Source: Belliella pelovolcani
GTDB lineage: Bacteria; Bacteroidota; Bacteroidia; Cytophagales; Cyclobacteriaceae
Length of the DNA stretch: 64,000 nucleotides
Reading direction: 5' to 3'
Assembly (NCBI RefSeq): GCF_900156785.1
Contig: NZ_FTOP01000005.1
Span: 124,001 to 188,000 of the forward strand
Within the stretch, counting starts at the first letter, position 1; the number at the start of each line of letters is the position of its first letter. The position numbers and the translations under genes are program-made. Shown one piece after another: positions 32,865 through 41,760 of this stretch. The notes beneath the pieces are model-generated. The model was not told where the DNA came from and made no database searches. It worked only from the letters and a program-made list of their open reading frames with translations.

Positions 32865-33451
32865 TGGCTTCATTTATAGATGATTTGCTGGGGAAATTGT
32901 TTCCCAAAAAAAGCACTTCGATCAAGCATAAGGAGAATTTTACCCAGACGGAAGAGGCAATCGCTGATGTCACAGCTTGGGCTCAATCTACTGAGGGAAA
33001 GAATTTACTCAACTTGGTGAAGAAAAATTACCACTTCAAAACATCTGGCATGAATGCGAGCCCAGAGGTTCATATACTCAAATCTCCATATGCCAATGGT
33101 TTTGCAGTGAGCTTCGATAGGCCATTTGATGCGAAAAGTTTTTCAAAACTTTTCTTTGCTTTTGGCCAACGAATGTTAGATTTGGGATATCAAAAAATCA
33201 GTTTAGACCGCAAATTCGAGGAAATCAATGAAGCGGTGAAAACGACTGAGAAGCAATATTTCAAGCCTCCTTTGAGCAATGCTGATTTCAATGAAAAAAT
33301 AGATCAGCTTTTTGGAAATGTGAGTATAGAAAAAATCAGTGTCAACGATCAACCCAGCTATTTGAAAGTTCTCGTAATGGTCTATTCGGATTCCTTGTAC
33401 AAGGATGCGAGGCCTTTTGAGGACTTTATGGACGATTTATTTGAAAATTAA
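32864..33451 (+). CDS. Uncharacterised cytoplasmic protein
   Basis: 195 aa, no signal peptide or membrane segment. I do not recognise a family. It has a short N-terminal amphipathic stretch (MASFIDDLLGKLFPKKS), a phrase SPYANGFAVSFDRPFDAKSF and an acidic C-terminus ending FEDFMDDLFEN. The start codon overlaps the stop of the helicase (TAATG), and a NUDIX hydrolase gene follows 6 bp later, so it belongs to a transcription unit. It appears to be a lineage-specific protein. Confidence 0.75.
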   Translation: MASFIDDLLGKLFPKKSTSIKHKENFTQTEEAIADVTAWAQSTEGKNLLNLVKKNYHFKTSGMNASPEVHILKSPYANGFAVSFDRPFDAKSFSKLFFAFGQRMLDLGYQKISLDRKFEEINEAVKTTEKQYFKPPLSNADFNEKIDQLFGNVSIEKISVNDQPSYLKVLVMVYSDSLYKDARPFEDFMDDLFEN

Positions 33452-33457
33452 TATCCA

Positions 33458-34009
33458 ATGGATAGAACATTACTGAGACAAAGTCTCGAGAAATACAGAA
33501 CGCCCTTTGAAGAGGAGTCAGCTTTTGCACCAGAGTTCATCGCATTGACTTTTGAGGAGGATGCTTTTCTTCGCTCTAGGTTGAGCGGACATTTTACTGC
33601 CTCTGCATGGGTAGTCAATAAAAGAAGGACACATACCTTGCTCACCCTTCATCGAAAACTCAACCGTTGGCTTCAATTGGGAGGTCATGCTGATGGTGAA
33701 GAGAATCTTCTGGAAGTAGCTATGAAGGAAGCGCAAGAAGAAAGCGGTTTAACTTCTCTGAGGTTTGTGGGGAATGGGATTTTTGATATTGATAAGCATA
33801 TTATTCCTCAAAAAGGTGACGTCCCAGAGCACTATCATTATGATGTGCGATACCTGATAGAAGCAGAGCTCAACGAGCCCTTGACCTTGAGTAATGAGAG
33901 TATGGATTTGGCTTGGGTGCCATTTGACACAGTCGAAGATGTAGTGGGGTACAATCCATCGATTTTGAGGATGTTAGAAAAAACAAGTAGGTCAGAATAC
34001 GTAATTTAA
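33458..34009 (+). CDS. NUDIX hydrolase
   Basis: 183 aa. The Nudix box lies at 76-98: GHADGEENLLEVAMKEAQEE then SGL, giving G-x5-E-x7-K-E-x2-E-E-x-G with Lys in place of the usual Arg, so metal-binding Glu residues (E91, E94, E95) are kept. The substrate cannot be told. The N-terminal extension before the fold (about 45 residues) contains EKYRTPFEEESAFAPEFIAL. It is probably co-transcribed with the uncharacterised gene before it and lies 5 bp before the thioesterase gene. Confidence 0.88.
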   Translation: MDRTLLRQSLEKYRTPFEEESAFAPEFIALTFEEDAFLRSRLSGHFTASAWVVNKRRTHTLLTLHRKLNRWLQLGGHADGEENLLEVAMKEAQEESGLTSLRFVGNGIFDIDKHIIPQKGDVPEHYHYDVRYLIEAELNEPLTLSNESMDLAWVPFDTVEDVVGYNPSILRMLEKTSRSEYVI

Positions 34010-34014
34010 AATAG

Positions 34015-34455
34015 ATGCACATAACTAATTTTGAGGAGGTTAAGGCCTCCTTTGCTTTTTCTGAACCTATACAGATCCGTTTTTCGGACATTGATGGATA
34101 CCTTCATGTCAATAATGGTATTTATTTCAATTACTTTGAGCATGCCAGAGCGATGTATCTCTATAAGGCTTGCAATTGGGATATCATGACCATCGGCACT
34201 GTAGTGGCCAATGTAAATATTGATTATAAGCGACCCATACATTTTGGAGATCAGGTAGAGGCCTTTGTGCGCTGTGTCAAAGTGGGCAATTCATCATTTG
34301 TATTAGAGCAGGTGATAGGAGGGACTACCCTTCAGGGTGAGCAGGTCATCTTTGCAACGGCACATACGACTATGGTAGCTGTAGACATGAAGACCATGAA
34401 GCCAGTACCTGTACCAGAAGACTATGTTTCAAAGTTGAAAAATGCGACTGCCTAG
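34015..34455 (+). CDS. Acyl-CoA thioesterase, 4-hydroxybenzoyl-CoA thioesterase-like hotdog
   Basis: 146 aa. The hotdog fold signature is SDIDGYLHVNNGIYFNYFEH (24-43); D25 or D27 and H31 with N33-N34 form the usual active-site pattern RxxDxDxxGHVNNxxYxxYFExAR. It probably cleaves short or aromatic acyl-CoA thioesters in the cytoplasm. It is 5 bp downstream of the NUDIX gene and 39 bp upstream of the TPR lipoprotein gene. Confidence 0.88.
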   Translation: MHITNFEEVKASFAFSEPIQIRFSDIDGYLHVNNGIYFNYFEHARAMYLYKACNWDIMTIGTVVANVNIDYKRPIHFGDQVEAFVRCVKVGNSSFVLEQVIGGTTLQGEQVIFATAHTTMVAVDMKTMKPVPVPEDYVSKLKNATA

Positions 34456-34494
34456 CAGGATAATTCCTTATCTTTGCCAAAAAATCTAAAAGAC

Positions 34495-35205
34495 GTGAAG
34501 CATTTATTGATAGGATTGTTAATTCTGACCGTTATGGGAGCATGTGGTGCAAGTGAGCAGGAGTTGTTTGATCAGGGTGTCGCCCAATTGGAAGCTAGTG
34601 AGTATAGCAAAGCCATTGGTTATTTTGATAGGGTGATTGAGAAAAATGAGTCCAATACCTCAGCCCATAATGCAAAGGGAGTTGCATATTTTCAACAAGG
34701 GAAATTTGATGAAGCTATAGTCGCTTTTACTACATCGATCAGATTAGACTCTAGCTCTTACAAGCCATTTTTTAACAGGGGCAACGCCTACTTGGAGAAA
34801 AAAGCATACAAAGAAGCGATTAGAGATTATAATTTCGCCAACGGCCTAGATCCCCAGCAATTGGATATTTATTACAATCGTGGCCTGGCACTTTTGGCAT
34901 TAGAAGAATATGAAGATGCCATCATGGATTTTGATATATCCCTACAAGCCAATCCAAACCAAGCTTTGGTGCAATTCAATAGAGGAAAAGCACAGCTTGG
35001 AAACAATGATCCGCTGGGTGGAATGGAGTCTTTGATCAATGCGATCAATTTGGATAGCAATAATGGACCAGCATACTACTTGTTGGGTGTGACGCAAATG
35101 AGTGCCTTGGGTCAGAAAGAAGAAGGATGTGCCAATCTGAAAATGGCCCTAAGCCTTGGATACGAAGAAGCTCAAACCTGGGTAGATGACTTTTGTCAAG
35201 ACTAA
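34495..35205 (+). CDS. TPR-repeat lipoprotein
   Basis: 236 aa from a GTG start at 34495, which gives a correct lipoprotein signal MKHLLIGLLILTVMGAC with Cys at 17; a TTG 7 codons upstream would add a hydrophilic stretch unlike a signal. The rest is at least five tetratricopeptide repeats (AKGVAYFQQGKFDEAIVAFT, NRGNAYLEKKAYKEAIRDYN, YNRGLALLALEEYEDAIMDF and others). It is a scaffold for other proteins, probably in the envelope; a role in outer-membrane or gliding complexes is only a possibility. The stop codon overlaps the next start (TAATG). Confidence 0.85.
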   Translation: MKHLLIGLLILTVMGACGASEQELFDQGVAQLEASEYSKAIGYFDRVIEKNESNTSAHNAKGVAYFQQGKFDEAIVAFTTSIRLDSSSYKPFFNRGNAYLEKKAYKEAIRDYNFANGLDPQQLDIYYNRGLALLALEEYEDAIMDFDISLQANPNQALVQFNRGKAQLGNNDPLGGMESLINAINLDSNNGPAYYLLGVTQMSALGQKEEGCANLKMALSLGYEEAQTWVDDFCQD

Positions 35206-36170
35206 TGGCTGAGATTGGGAAAGATATCATCAAAGCCAAAGCAATTTTAGATGCAGGCGAACTGGTGGGGATTCCTACAGAGACAGTCTATGGCCTGGCG
35301 GGCAATGCCCTACAATCAGATGCAGTAGCCAAAATCTTTGAAACCAAAAATAGGCCGAGCTTTGATCCATTGATTCTTCATACTTCTAGTTTGGATAAGG
35401 TCTATGATTTCGTGTTAGATGTTCCCGAAGTTCTCAGGGAGCTAGCAGATGCTTTTTGGCCTGGTCCATTGACTTTATTGTTGCCAAGAAAGTCAAACGT
35501 ACCTGATTTGGTGACGAGTGGGTTGGAGACTGTAGCCGTACGGATTCCTTCTCATCCATTGACTAGGTCCTTGTTGACTTCTTTAGACTATCCACTTGCT
35601 GCCCCTAGCGCCAATCCCTTTGGCTACATCAGCCCAACCCAAGCATCACATGTCAATGATCAATTGGGAAAGAAAATACAATACATCTTGGATGGGGGGC
35701 TTTGTGAAGTAGGTTTGGAAAGTACCATTGTTGGCTTAGAGGAGGGTGAGGTGACTGTATTTAGATTGGGAGGGTTAGATTTGGCTCTGATCGAGCATAT
35801 CGTAGGCCCAGTACAAGTCATGTCCCATTCATCTAGCAACCCTAAAGCTCCAGGCTTATTGAAAAGTCACTATGCGCCAAGCAAACCTTTTATTCTTGGA
35901 GATATAGAGGAGTTGGTTGAGCGCTATCAGCAGAAAGGACTAGATTTTGCGATCATGACTTTCCAGCAAGATCTCTCCCAAGTAGCGGAAAGAAATAAAA
36001 TTATCCTCAGCCCAAGAGGAGATATGAAAGAAGCTGCTAAAAATCTATTCTCAGCCATGCGAATTTTGGATAGCATGGATGTTTCCGTAATTTTATCAGA
36101 GCTTATGCCCAACGAAGGATTGGGTAAAGCCATCAATGACCGACTCAAAAGAGCTTCGGTACAAGCATAG
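35205..36170 (+). CDS. L-threonylcarbamoyladenylate synthase, Sua5 type
   Basis: 321 aa from the ATG at 35205, which is coupled (TAATG) to the preceding gene; an upstream in-frame TTG at 35193 is less likely. The YrdC-like core [20 protein letters not shown] is followed by [12 protein letters not shown] and a [16 protein letters not shown] segment. A second domain begins after the linker [15 protein letters not shown], which is the mark of Sua5-type enzymes. It makes threonylcarbamoyl-AMP for the t6A37 modification of tRNAs that read ANN codons. No partner genes (tsaB, tsaD, tsaE) are in the window. Confidence 0.93.
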   Translation: MAEIGKDIIKAKAILDAGELVGIPTETVYGLAGNALQSDAVAKIFETKNRPSFDPLILHTSSLDKVYDFVLDVPEVLRELADAFWPGPLTLLLPRKSNVPDLVTSGLETVAVRIPSHPLTRSLLTSLDYPLAAPSANPFGYISPTQASHVNDQLGKKIQYILDGGLCEVGLESTIVGLEEGEVTVFRLGGLDLALIEHIVGPVQVMSHSSSNPKAPGLLKSHYAPSKPFILGDIEELVERYQQKGLDFAIMTFQQDLSQVAERNKIILSPRGDMKEAAKNLFSAMRILDSMDVSVILSELMPNEGLGKAINDRLKRASVQA

Positions 36171-36207
36171 AACTCAAAATCTAAAAAACCTTATAAAACC
36201 ATTAATC

Positions 36208-37407
36208 ATGAACAAAAGAATAAAAAGCGTAGATAACCTAGATTTTTCAGGAAAAAGAGCCTTAATCAGAGTGGATTTCAATGTGCCTTTGGATGAACAT
36301 CAAAATGTATCAGATGCAACGAGGATCTCAGCAGCTATACCTACCATTCAAAAGATCCTAAAGGACGGTGGATCTGTAATTTTGATGTCGCACTTGGGTA
36401 GACCTAAAGATGGTCCAACAGATAAGTATTCTCTTCGCCACGTAATTTCTGAATTACAAAAACTGTCTGGAACTTCTGTGAAATTTGCTCCAGACTGTAT
36501 TGGGCAGGAAGCACAGCAGCTCGCTGCAGGTTTGAAGCCAGGTGAGATTTTATTGTTAGAGAACCTTAGGTTTTATAAAGAAGAAGAAAAAGGAGACGAG
36601 GATTTTGCTAAAAAGCTAGCTTCCCTGGGTGATGTATATGTCAATGACGCATTTGGAACGGCTCATAGAGCCCATGCTTCAACTGCGGTGATTGCCAAGT
36701 TTTTTGATACCAAAGTAAGTGGGTATTTGTTGAAGTCAGAATTGGAAAATGCGGATAAAGTGATGGAAGAGCCGCAAAGACCCTATACTGCCATCATGGG
36801 TGGAGCGAAGATCTCTGACAAAATTTTGATCATTGAGAGGCTTTTGGATAAAGTGGACAACCTAATCATCGGAGGAGGTATGTCTTACACTTTTGCCAAG
36901 GCACAGGGAGGGCAAATTGGTGATTCCTTATGTGAAGCCGATAAGTTAGATTATGTATTGGAACTGATGAATAAGGCCAAATCCAAAGGAGTGAATTTAA
37001 TTCTTCCAGTGGACACAGTTACTTCTAAAGCTTTTGCTAATGATGCTGAGCAGGGACTGGCTGTGAGCGGTGAGATTCCTGATGGTTGGATGGGCTTGGA
37101 TATCGGGCCTGAGACCAGAAAGCAGTTTGCAGAAGTTGTCAAAAATTCCAAAACCATTCTTTGGAATGGGCCAATGGGTGTATTTGAGATGAGCAGCTTT
37201 GTGCACGGTACTGTAGCTATTGCAGAGGCAGTTGCCGAGGCTACTCAAAATGGCGCTTTCTCTTTGATCGGTGGTGGGGATTCTGCCGCAGCTGTAAATA
37301 AGTTTGGCTTTACTGATAAAGTATCCTATGTTTCTACAGGTGGAGGCGCCTTATTGGAGCACATGGAGGGAAAGGTGTTACCTGGCGTGGCAGCACTAGA
37401 GCCATAA
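36208..37407 (+). CDS. pgk: Phosphoglycerate kinase
   Basis: 399 aa from the ATG at 36208 ([20 protein letters not shown]), the usual length; upstream in-frame codons reach into the preceding gene and are not likely to be coding. The N-terminal substrate domain shows VDFNVPLDE, then [16 protein letters not shown] and the basic patch. The C-terminal nucleotide domain carries [15 protein letters not shown] and NGPMGVFE with a GGGDSAAAV loop. It catalyses 1,3-bisphosphoglycerate to 3-phosphoglycerate with ATP formation. It ends the plus-strand run with a terminator. Confidence 0.97.
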   Translation: MNKRIKSVDNLDFSGKRALIRVDFNVPLDEHQNVSDATRISAAIPTIQKILKDGGSVILMSHLGRPKDGPTDKYSLRHVISELQKLSGTSVKFAPDCIGQEAQQLAAGLKPGEILLLENLRFYKEEEKGDEDFAKKLASLGDVYVNDAFGTAHRAHASTAVIAKFFDTKVSGYLLKSELENADKVMEEPQRPYTAIMGGAKISDKILIIERLLDKVDNLIIGGGMSYTFAKAQGGQIGDSLCEADKLDYVLELMNKAKSKGVNLILPVDTVTSKAFANDAEQGLAVSGEIPDGWMGLDIGPETRKQFAEVVKNSKTILWNGPMGVFEMSSFVHGTVAIAEAVAEATQNGAFSLIGGGDSAAAVNKFGFTDKVSYVSTGGGALLEHMEGKVLPGVAALEP

Positions 37408-37451
37408 TATAAAAAGCAAAATCAAATCAAGAAGTAGCAATAATAGAATAC

Positions 37452-37487
37452 AAAACACCGTCTAGAGAGATCACTAGGCGGTGTTTT
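37452..37487 (+). terminator. Terminator after pgk
   Basis: AAAACACCGTCTAG / CTAGGCGGTGTTTT stem with one G-T mismatch and an 8-nt loop, 44 bp past the pgk stop. Confidence 0.85.
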
Positions 37488-37570
37488 ATGTTTTATAGGC
37501 TAAGAAAATTCAAATTCTAATTGATTTTCAAGGCAATTTTCTAATTTTGAAAGAGTTAAGTAAGGGGAAA

Positions 37571-37930
37571 ATGAAAAGAGTAATAATTTTTGCATTATGG
37601 GTTTTGTTCGTGAGTGCTTGTACCGAGTTTGAAAGCTTGGATGGGCCATGCACTGTTTTTTTGAAAGAGACCGATGAATTTGGGAATCAGCTTTCGTATG
37701 TAATAGATCAAGACGTAAGGAGAAATAAGAAAACTGGGGTTTTTACTTATAGGGAGTTGCTGGAAGATGGCAGGACTAGACTTTGGTCTATTATGAGAGA
37801 GGCCGAACCAGATGATGAGGGTGTCTATCGGTATTTTTCAAAAAGTCAGGAAGGTGGTGTCAAGGAAGTTGATTTTGTACAATGTGGAGATGTATTTTAT
37901 TTACTTCCGGAGGAAGATGATGAAGATTGA
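37571..37930 (+). CDS. Small uncharacterised lipoprotein
   Basis: 119 aa from the ATG at 37571; a TTG eight codons upstream would add a charged stretch before the signal. MKRVIIFALWVLFVSAC is a lipoprotein signal with Cys at 17. The mature part has three cysteines including the lipidated one (CTEF, GPCTVF, VQCGDVF) and an acidic end EEDDED. No family was recognised. It is a single gene with a convergent neighbour and a shared terminator. Confidence 0.75.
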   Translation: MKRVIIFALWVLFVSACTEFESLDGPCTVFLKETDEFGNQLSYVIDQDVRRNKKTGVFTYRELLEDGRTRLWSIMREAEPDDEGVYRYFSKSQEGGVKEVDFVQCGDVFYLLPEEDDED

Positions 37931-38010
37931 ATCTGAGATATTGACCTAAAGAAATCAAAAAAACGAAGAAATTGAATTTTTTGTGATTAGGCATGATTAC
38001 AAAACTATTT

Positions 38011-38041
38011 AACCTTTGGGGTTTCAAAAACCCCAAAGGTT
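38011..38041. terminator. Bidirectional terminator between convergent genes
   Basis: AACCTTTGGGGTTT / AAACCCCAAAGGTT perfect 14-bp stem with a 3-nt loop, between the plus-strand lipoprotein gene and the minus-strand hydrolase gene. Confidence 0.9.
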
Positions 38042-38057
38042 TGTTGCTTTTTGAGAT

Positions 38058-39101
38058 TTACTTACCTCTAGAGTCTACATCTTTAATGAACTTGATTAGC
38101 CCCTCGAAGAATACTTTTTGATCATCATACTGAGCTAAATGACTACCATCTGGACAAAACAAGTATTTCCCATCCTGGACTTCTGTAGCCATCCATTCCA
38201 TGTGCTTGGGGTCCATGGTGTCATGGCCTGCACCTATGACTAGGGTAGGTACTGAGATGTTTTTGAGATCTGCTCTTCTATCCCAACCTTTGAGCGTTGC
38301 TCCTGCTGTGATGCCAAATTCAGAATGTCCCTGCATATACACGTAGATGTTTGGGTTTACATGGGTGAGTGACCTGATGACAGCTTCTGGCCATTCATCA
38401 AGTGGCATGCGCAATACGTGGTATTGGTAATGATGCTCCATTAGAAGTGCTTCGTAGTTTGGATTATCAAAATCTTCTTCTTCTTCTATTCTTAAGATTT
38501 CCTGAAAAACTTCTTTTGGCATTTGAGGCCCGAGCACTTCTTTGGCGTATTTTTCATATTCATCTAGACTAGCCATCATATTGGAAATGATCAGCCCTTT
38601 GAGTTTGTCTTGGTGCTTGAGTGCATATTCCATAGCGAGCATACCTCCCCAAGATTGACCAAAAAGGTAGAAATTATCCTGGTTCAATCCCAGCGCGGCT
38701 CTTACTTGATCGACTTCATCCACAAATCGGTCTATGGTCCATAATTCTTGGTCTTCAGGTTGATCAGAATAATAAGAGCCTAATTGGTCGTAATAGATGA
38801 ATTCTATTCCCTCAGCAGGGAAATATCCATCGAAGCAGGAGTACAATTCATGCGTCATTCCAGGGCCTCCATGAAGTAAAAGTACTTTCATTTTTGGGTT
38901 GTTACCAACCCGTTTTGTCCATACTTTGAATTTACCCTTGGGTGTGGTGATAGGGATCATTTTTATTCCTCCTTCAAACTGATCGTCACGATTGGAGAAG
39001 TCTAGGTAAGCATCGGTTGATATTCTTTCATTTTGCGTTGTTGTTGTACATTGCAAAAGGAAAATGGACAGAACCAGAAGTGTAATCGATGATTTTTTCA
39101 T
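38058..39101 (-). CDS. Proline iminopeptidase-like alpha/beta hydrolase
   Basis: 347 aa. A signal-like N-terminus (MKKSSITLLVLSIFLLQCTT, possible lipobox Cys at 18) precedes an alpha/beta hydrolase. HGGPG at 77-81 forms the oxyanion site, and GQSWGG at 148-153 places the nucleophile at S150. An Asp in AGHDTMDPKH and His in GSHLAQYD complete the triad. The family removes N-terminal proline residues or hydrolyses related amides; the export signal points to peptide degradation outside the cytoplasm. The lid region is acidic (RIEEEEDFDNPN). Confidence 0.88.
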   Translation of the reverse strand: MKKSSITLLVLSIFLLQCTTTTQNERISTDAYLDFSNRDDQFEGGIKMIPITTPKGKFKVWTKRVGNNPKMKVLLLHGGPGMTHELYSCFDGYFPAEGIEFIYYDQLGSYYSDQPEDQELWTIDRFVDEVDQVRAALGLNQDNFYLFGQSWGGMLAMEYALKHQDKLKGLIISNMMASLDEYEKYAKEVLGPQMPKEVFQEILRIEEEEDFDNPNYEALLMEHHYQYHVLRMPLDEWPEAVIRSLTHVNPNIYVYMQGHSEFGITAGATLKGWDRRADLKNISVPTLVIGAGHDTMDPKHMEWMATEVQDGKYLFCPDGSHLAQYDDQKVFFEGLIKFIKDVDSRGK

Positions 39102-39191
39102 AGGGTTTGTTGGTAGGGTGGAGAATTGTATTGATATTCAATAATAAGAACTGAATGTACTCAAAATCGTGCTTTTATCCAATGTCAAATC

Positions 39192-39305
39192 TGGCATGCA
39201 GGAATTCAGTTGTTGGGGCGTATGTTTGACGAGCCTACCTTGATCAAAGCCAGTTTTGCTTATGAACAAGCTACCAAGCATAGGAAATCACCAGAATTTA
39301 AATAA
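39192..39305 (+). pseudogene. C-terminal remnant of an amidase (amidase signature family)
   Basis: The plus-strand frame ending at TAA 39303-39305 reads [20 protein letters not shown] and then [17 protein letters not shown]. This matches the C-terminal end of amidase-signature enzymes (…GIQLLGRxFDExTLxxAxxAYEQA…). No catalytic Ser-Ser-Lys region is present upstream, where the sequence reads into 39102-39191 without similarity. It is a gene fragment left by deletion between the hydrolase gene and the propeller lipoprotein genes. The rest of the interval 39102-39393 holds nothing else recognised. Confidence 0.65.
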
Positions 39306-39393
39306 TCATTCTAAAGAGAATTATGGATAGGGATAAAATTTTAGCTTATTATTTTAATAGAATAGACGACAAAAGTTTCGAATTGGATCAAGT

Positions 39394-40506
39394 TTAAAAA
39401 GTAAGCCTTACGTACGCTTCTCTGTCATCAGATGCTTGATTTTGGAGCTTGAGGTAGAAGCCTGAAGGTGAAGCGAAACCCCTCGGAGCAAAATCAGCAG
39501 TAGAAAAATCTAGTTCTCCTAAGTATTCCAAGTCGAGATTCAGCAGGATAAAACTATTTTTGGAATTGAATTGCTTCTCAACGACTTCCTGAGAGATGAT
39601 CAGATGGCGTAAAATCAGTTTTTGGTAATTATCCACCATCAGGGACTTGTATCGGCTAGTTTCATTGGATGGTTGGAATACTGTATATTCTCCTCTGCTT
39701 TCAGTTTTTCCTTTCTGAAAGATCAATGGGTGTCTGCTTCCTGCATAGACCCAAGATTGCTTACCGTTTTTGGATATTAGGAGTGAATCTGTGACAGGAA
39801 AACCTATCAAATGTTGATCAGAGCTTGAATCGTAAGTATGATAGTATACCCCTAACTCGGGGTCATCCAAATGATCTTGGTATGTTTTAGGGAAGTTGAA
39901 CTTCACGATAGGCTCAGCGCTATTTTCCTTAAAATCAAACGTCCAAACCCAATCTTTGTAGGCGAGTAAAGGTTCTTTTAAAACAAATGGGACATCTGTC
40001 ACGATCAATCTTTTATTTGCTTCATTCCAATGCATCAGGCTAGAGAAAGCATTGAAGTTAGCTGCCATTCTATCACTAGGAAGATCTGGAAGTGGGATTT
40101 TTTGAATCACTTTTCCACTCAAGTCTGTTTGAATGATTTGCTTCTGATCTGAAATAAAAAATATACCATCTTTTGTGATCAAGTTGCCTGCGATAAATCT
40201 ACCTATCCCATCTGGACCTTCTTTTTCAAAAGTAACTTTCTCTACCAATGCTCCTGAGCTGTAGTCATATTTCAGCAAGCTGCTGCCCACAAACCCCAAT
40301 AAAAATTCAGCAGCTCCACTTTTTTGGTAGGTGAATAGTTGAGGTAAGGATTTGGTTTCAAGGTCTTTTTCCAAATACAGCGTGTCTTGGATGTAAGCTT
40401 TTAGTTCCCCTTGGTAAGACATGGTCATGTCTGTACTTTTTTGAGTACAAGAGAAAGCAACTGCGCCTATCAATACAAGCCGAAAGGATAGAAGACTGTA
40501 TTTCAT
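39394..40506 (-). CDS. Propeller-like lipoprotein, DUF4221-type
   Basis: 370 aa. MKYSLLSFRLVLIGAVAFSC is a lipoprotein signal with Cys at 20. Repeated blade-like segments follow (LLGFVGSSLLKYDYSSGALV, then FISDQKQIIQTDLSGKVIQK), with EGPDGIG at about 95-101 typical of DUF4221 / 6-bladed propeller lipoproteins of Cytophagales. Its start overlaps the stop of the upstream 393-aa gene by 4 bp, so both are translated together. Function is unknown; related proteins are often found in clusters with secreted peptides, but no peptide gene was found here. Confidence 0.7.
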   Translation of the reverse strand: MKYSLLSFRLVLIGAVAFSCTQKSTDMTMSYQGELKAYIQDTLYLEKDLETKSLPQLFTYQKSGAAEFLLGFVGSSLLKYDYSSGALVEKVTFEKEGPDGIGRFIAGNLITKDGIFFISDQKQIIQTDLSGKVIQKIPLPDLPSDRMAANFNAFSSLMHWNEANKRLIVTDVPFVLKEPLLAYKDWVWTFDFKENSAEPIVKFNFPKTYQDHLDDPELGVYYHTYDSSSDQHLIGFPVTDSLLISKNGKQSWVYAGSRHPLIFQKGKTESRGEYTVFQPSNETSRYKSLMVDNYQKLILRHLIISQEVVEKQFNSKNSFILLNLDLEYLGELDFSTADFAPRGFASPSGFYLKLQNQASDDREAYVRLTF

Positions 40507-41684
40507 GGTTTGATCTTGTATTTCAACAGGATAGGGTCTTCCTCATCATTGAGTTGTCCAATTGCAGCTTCGAGTTTATCGTTATATTTCCCAAAAATTT
40601 TCGACTTTACTGCAGCTTCAACAGCTTCAGGATAGAGTACCTCATAATAGTAACCATCTTTGCTATACCCTTTTCCATTGATTGAGGAACCGAAGGCATT
40701 GGCCAAGTGATATTTCATACTTGGGTAATGGATGTATAAATTATAAATCGGGAAGCTAGATAAATCATCTTCGTCAATTGCTTCATTCTTTTTGATGCCA
40801 AAAATCAATATTCTAATCATGTCTCCTGCGGTCGTAAGCGCCCCCACGTTGAAGCTGAATTTTTGATTGGTGATCACTGTTTCAAAAAATTCATCAGCGT
40901 CTGATCGGATGGAGACGGGGAGGTTGTTGTCGGCTAGATTGAGCGCAACCAAAGGTCTGATGCTATCTTGAAAGTGGTATATAGTATCTGATGCACCAAA
41001 ATTTAGCGCAAAGGAGTTATCAGATAGTGCTCCTATTTGTCCCTCAACCAAGTTGGATGTCACCTCCCATGCTTTTGGATAAAGCGCCTCTTTTTCTTTG
41101 TTGGCCTCGTTGAACAGGTAGAATGGATGATACTGATTGTTTGCATCGTTTTCATACCCTAGATCAGAGACAATCAGCCATCGATCTTGATCGATTTTTT
41201 TGAAGTCAGGGATAAAGGGGATTTCTAAGCCCTCCATTGTTTTGGTTCCCATAAACTCAAAAGTCTCTTTGTCATACAGCTTGGCAGATCCTCTTTGGTC
41301 CCAAATGGCGATTTTGCCATCATACCAATCCAAGCCATTGAGAAATGGATACTCTTCAGGTCCATTGCCTTGCTTTATGAATGTTTTGAGGTACTTGCCA
41401 CTCTTATCAAATACGTGAATAGAAGCATCCTGATAGTCACCCGTAGAAAAGTAAAGGTGCTCATCTTCTAGTATGAATGCTTGATTATAGGAAAGTTTCA
41501 GTGGGTTTTCATCTGGAATGATAAAGGGGATAAACTCTATAGCTTCAATGATTTCATCCATGGGTTTGATTTCCGCAGCTGTGATATTGAGAGTTTGGAA
41601 AGTCGTAGTGGCGTCTTTGTCACTGCTACATGCTGTTAGGATGGTCAAAGTAATCACCCACGCGAAAGTTAAATTCTGATTCAT
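40503..41684 (-). CDS. 6-bladed beta-propeller lipoprotein
   Basis: 393 aa. Lipoprotein signal MNQNLTFAWVITLTILTACS with Cys at 19. Blade-like repeats include IHVFDKSGKYLKTFIKQGNG (the GNGPEEYP turn is typical of NHL-like propellers) and KIAIWDQRGSAKLYDKETFE. It overlaps the next gene by 4 bp (ATGA) and is therefore coupled to it. It is similar in architecture to the proteins at 611-1735 and 39394-40506, but the sequences are far apart, so the cluster is not a recent duplication. Confidence 0.75.
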   Translation of the reverse strand: MNQNLTFAWVITLTILTACSSDKDATTTFQTLNITAAEIKPMDEIIEAIEFIPFIIPDENPLKLSYNQAFILEDEHLYFSTGDYQDASIHVFDKSGKYLKTFIKQGNGPEEYPFLNGLDWYDGKIAIWDQRGSAKLYDKETFEFMGTKTMEGLEIPFIPDFKKIDQDRWLIVSDLGYENDANNQYHPFYLFNEANKEKEALYPKAWEVTSNLVEGQIGALSDNSFALNFGASDTIYHFQDSIRPLVALNLADNNLPVSIRSDADEFFETVITNQKFSFNVGALTTAGDMIRILIFGIKKNEAIDEDDLSSFPIYNLYIHYPSMKYHLANAFGSSINGKGYSKDGYYYEVLYPEAVEAAVKSKIFGKYNDKLEAAIGQLNDEEDPILLKYKIKP

Positions 41685-41760
41685 CTTGATTAAAAGTAAG
41701 TTGAGAAAACTAAAAATACTTACCTAGATGGTTTAAGCAAAATTTTTCCTTGTTTTTTTA

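Noticed and set aside
39181-39305. Intact small gene in the amidase remnant
   Set aside because: No start codon in frame gives more than about 30 residues with a plausible start; it is only a family C-terminus.
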